Source of the DNA: Larix sibirica
Lineage: Eukaryota > Streptophyta > Pinopsida > Pinales > Pinaceae
Length of the DNA: 22,277 bases
Reading direction: 5' to 3'
NCBI GenBank assembly: GCA_004151065.3
Contig: NWUY0300005154.1
Location: 50,413 to 72,689, forward strand
A model generated the notes under the pieces. It saw only the letters and a program-made list of their open reading frames with translations, made no database searches and had not been told where the DNA came from. Position 1 is the stretch's first letter, and each line of letters opens with the position of its first letter. The position numbers were made by a program, and so were the translations under genes. Shown here one piece after another: positions 20,098 through 22,277 of this stretch.

Positions 20098-20900
20098 ATA
20101 ATTTCAAATGGATAAAAAAAGCATGAAACACCAAATATGGAAAACACATGAAATACCAAATATTTTTAAACAACCTTATAATACATCATTTTCATTCACA
20201 TTCACAAAAACATGGAAGTTCATTCTTATATGCAATCTTACCACCCACATAATGATGTATCAAACTCCATGCAATCTTAAATCACATACTAGAATTTTGA
20301 ACAAGTATTTGTAAATGAATATTAATTAGATTTGAAAATATCATACCTACTGCAAAAGACATGTGCTATGTCCTACTGTATTTTTTCTTTATGCTTTCTT
20401 TGGAATTTCACTTGCATCATGGTTCTTAGCATCTGAAAACATTTGTAGAAAAATATTACGATAATTTCAAATGAATAAAAAAACATCAATTAAAAAATAT
20501 TTTCAAAACCTCTTCTATAACATCTCATTTAAGAGATATCAATAAGATCAAGGAATCTCTAACCATACGCAATCTTAGTACAAGAAAAAATATAGTCTAA
20601 ACATTTATAACGAAATATAATCTAATTTTGAAAGGGCCATACCATTTAAAGAAGATTTTGCTAGTGTTGTTTCTTCTTTTTCTCCTTGGATGCTTCCTTT
20701 GAAATTTCATTGGATTCATACTCCATGACTTTTGAAAAAAAAATAAAAAATACTAACCATAATTTCAAATTATTCAAAAAAACATGAATTTATTAATATA
20801 ACCATTGCTTGCATCGTTTTATTTGTAGGAAAATGAAAATTAATAGGAGAAAGAGTACATTCTATCACATGTACAAAAACCTTGAAAACAACATCATTGC
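20098..20900 (-). repeat. Degenerate ~300-360-bp tandem units with exon-like blocks
   Basis: ATAATTTCAAAT followed by AAAAAAACATGAA-like sequence recurs near 20098, 20461 and 20759. Between them, the minus strand carries two related peptides: KNHDASEIPKKA (about 20435-20400) and MEYESNEISKEASKEKKKK (about 20730-20675). Each is preceded by an AG after a pyrimidine-poor stretch. They look like duplicated small exons or a degenerate satellite. I do not recognise a gene. Confidence 0.4.
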
Positions 20901-20987
20901 ATCATGATTAAGAAAAGAACAATGTAGAGCTCGTGGCAACATCATATTTGAATAAAAGAATTCTTACTTCAAGCACTAGTTCACAAA

Positions 20988-21603
20988 CACATTTCCGACA
21001 ACAATTCTAAAGTAAAGAAAAATCAACGCTTGTTAGCTTTCCTTATACCACAAGCACAATGATATTTCTAAAAAAAACATTTCAAAATGAAAGAAAGCTA
21101 ACCATGCTAACTTTCTTTCTAGCACAAGCACAAAATCACTTTGGAAAAAAACATTGCATAGTGAGGGAAGGCTAGTGAGTGCTACCTTTCTTCTAACACA
21201 AGTGCAACTGGATTGGTAACAACAACATTGAACTAGGAAGAAAATATAGGGAATGCTAGCTTTCTTTGTAGCACAATCAAAAACACATTCCTAACAAAAA
21301 AATTGCAAAATGAAAGAAAACTGGTATGAGCTAACTTTCCTTTTAGAAAAATTGCAAGGGAATTTCCAACAACAATATGCCACAAGGACGGAAAGCTAGA
21401 GCGTGCTAGATTTCAATATAGAACAACCACATTTCCAACAACAACATTCCACCATGAAGGAAATCACATGCATGTTATATTTCCTTCTAGCATGAACATG
21501 ATGACATTTCTAACAACACCATTGCATTGTCAATAAAATCTAATGCATGCTGGCTTTTGGAAAAATCACATTTCCATCAAATACATTACAACATGATGGA
21601 AAT
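20988..21603. repeat. ~70-bp minisatellite with internal inverted repeats, about 8.5 units
   Basis: Units of about 64-76 bp follow the pattern ACATTTCCAACAACAACATT, then GCAAAATGAAGGAAAGCTA, then GCATGCTAGCTTTCTT, then CTAGCACAAGCACAA. They begin near 20988, 21061, 21134, 21209, 21281, 21360, 21430, 21505 and 21570 (partial). The middle of each unit is an imperfect palindrome, GAAAGCTA facing TAGCTTTC. Units are diverged, so the array is old. It ends at the N at 21604. Confidence 0.75.
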
Positions 21604-21604
21604 N

Positions 21605-21648
21605 TGAGGTAAGGAGTATTGCATTTAATTTTCAAATTATATGTTATG
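21605..21648 (+). repeat. 44-bp direct repeat, right copy
   Basis: This is identical to 19096-19139. It follows directly after the single N at 21604 and runs without a break into the rest of module B. Confidence 0.97.
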
Positions 21649-22247
21649 AAATGTTTTTAGATTTGATATATTTTACTTCAAGTATCAAGAGAGACAATAT
21701 TAGCTCAAAGTTCACAACAAAACTAGGTTAACAAAGTGTTTGATTTTTTTTTTTATCTCAATCCTAGAGTTCATCATTTCTACATATGCTTTCAAGACAA
21801 ATATAAGCTTATGAATGACCAATAATTCTCTTGTTTTGATACTTTGGTTTCAATTTAAATGACAATTGAAGTGGATGCCTAAGTATTTCCTTTCTTTAAG
21901 GATGTTATCATCATATAAATATGGATAATAAATTCCTTTCTTAGATTTAGTTATAATAATTTTAGTTATATCAACATTAATTACAAGTTCATAGTTATTG
22001 TATATATGTTGATGAACATTTGGTTAGTAACACTTTGAATACATTTACTCCATGATTGACACTGAGTCCATAAACATTGTGGGGTCAAAAATTGACCTTG
22101 CTTCATGCCACTTGAATTGGATGGGGAATCTCCAATTTAGATAAACTCATTATTGAAGTGAACATGTTTGATAATGTCGGTAGATTGTTAAATTCTGCAG
22201 ATAGTTGTATCGAAAGTAGCGAGGTTGTTTTCAACCTAGTATGATGG
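21605..22247 (-). pseudogene. LINE reverse-transcriptase relic B, upstream part
   Basis: This corresponds to copy A 9920-10569. On the minus strand the GVKQG-like motif, the post-YxDD segment and the CEVWG-region all align with copy A. Three stop codons in the CEVWG-region (at two Trp positions and one Gln position) are shared with copy A. The RT is dead. The upstream part lies beyond the window. Confidence 0.72.
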
Positions 22248-22249
22248 CG

Positions 22250-22277
22250 TATATATATATATATATATATATATATA
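22250..22277. repeat. (AT)n dinucleotide run at the window end
   Basis: At least 14 TA/AT units run to the end of the window and probably continue. The run directly follows the last base of module B that I can align with copy A. Confidence 0.95.

Larger units (their letters stand above)
19140..21604. other. 2.46-kb N-bordered segment splitting module B
   Basis: The segment is absent from copy A. It starts with NN (19140-19141) and ends with N (21604), and perfect 44-bp repeats of module sequence flank it. Its content is unlike the rest of the window: duplicated exon-like pieces on the minus strand, ~300-bp degenerate tandem units, and a ~70-bp minisatellite. The N bases and the exact overlap fit a contig wrongly placed inside a scaffold gap. 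A genuine insertion with a 44-bp duplication is the alternative. Confidence 0.85.
15617..22247 (-). mobile_element. Repeat module copy B, interrupted
   Basis: The left part (15617-19139) matches copy A 6444-9963, and the right part (21649-22247) matches copy A 9964-10569. The two parts are separated by a 2.46-kb segment edged by N bases and 44-bp direct repeats. Internal tandem repeats and LINE stop codons are shared with copy A. The right end cannot be defined because the window stops in an (AT)n run. Confidence 0.8.

Overview
The window looks like intergenic DNA from a large, repeat-rich plant nuclear genome, most likely a conifer (Pinaceae). It is very AT-rich. It holds an intronless brassinosteroid-receptor-like gene, decayed non-LTR retrotransposon fragments, and a Penelope-like element with a GIY-YIG endonuclease of the type described in conifers as Dryad. 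I see no intact protein-coding gene. Species assignment is inference from the repeat types.

Layout. (1) 1-1298: AT-rich, no recognisable gene. (2) 1299-4860, minus strand: a nearly full-length BRI1/BRL-type leucine-rich-repeat receptor kinase pseudogene. LRRs, island domain, last LRRs, membrane segment and kinase lie in the correct order, but are broken by at least 13 nonsense codons and about 6 frameshifts. The kinase has also lost catalytic residues. (3) 4861-6443: AT-rich DNA with a half tRNA-Leu pseudogene (5568-5615), an unrecognised exon-like open frame on the minus strand (5816-6060), two short tandem repeats, and a second copy of an ~80-bp sequence that also lies at the 5' end of the receptor pseudogene. 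(4) 6444-10569: copy A of a ~4.1-kb repeat module. Its right end is a minus-strand LINE reverse-transcriptase relic; the rest is AT-rich DNA with nested tandem repeats. (5) ~10600-11862: a 5'-truncated Penelope-like element on the plus strand, in one frame with three stops, followed by a possible hammerhead-ribozyme relic. (6) 11865-12105: a third, more diverged LINE fragment. (7) 12106-15306: mostly unexplained AT-rich DNA with a ~277-bp tandem duplication. (8) 15307-22247: copy B of the module. It starts with a 219-bp tandem duplication and is split by a 2.46-kb segment (19140-21604). That segment has N bases at both edges and a perfect 44-bp direct repeat on either side.

The genes do not work together as a system; this is a record of gene decay, retroelement insertion and segmental duplication. 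The observations most worth checking are the N-bordered 2.46-kb segment (probably an assembly artefact, otherwise an insertion), the hammerhead-like fold in the Penelope element tail, the shared stop codons that place LINE death before module duplication, and the hairpin-forming ~70-bp minisatellite inside the inserted segment.
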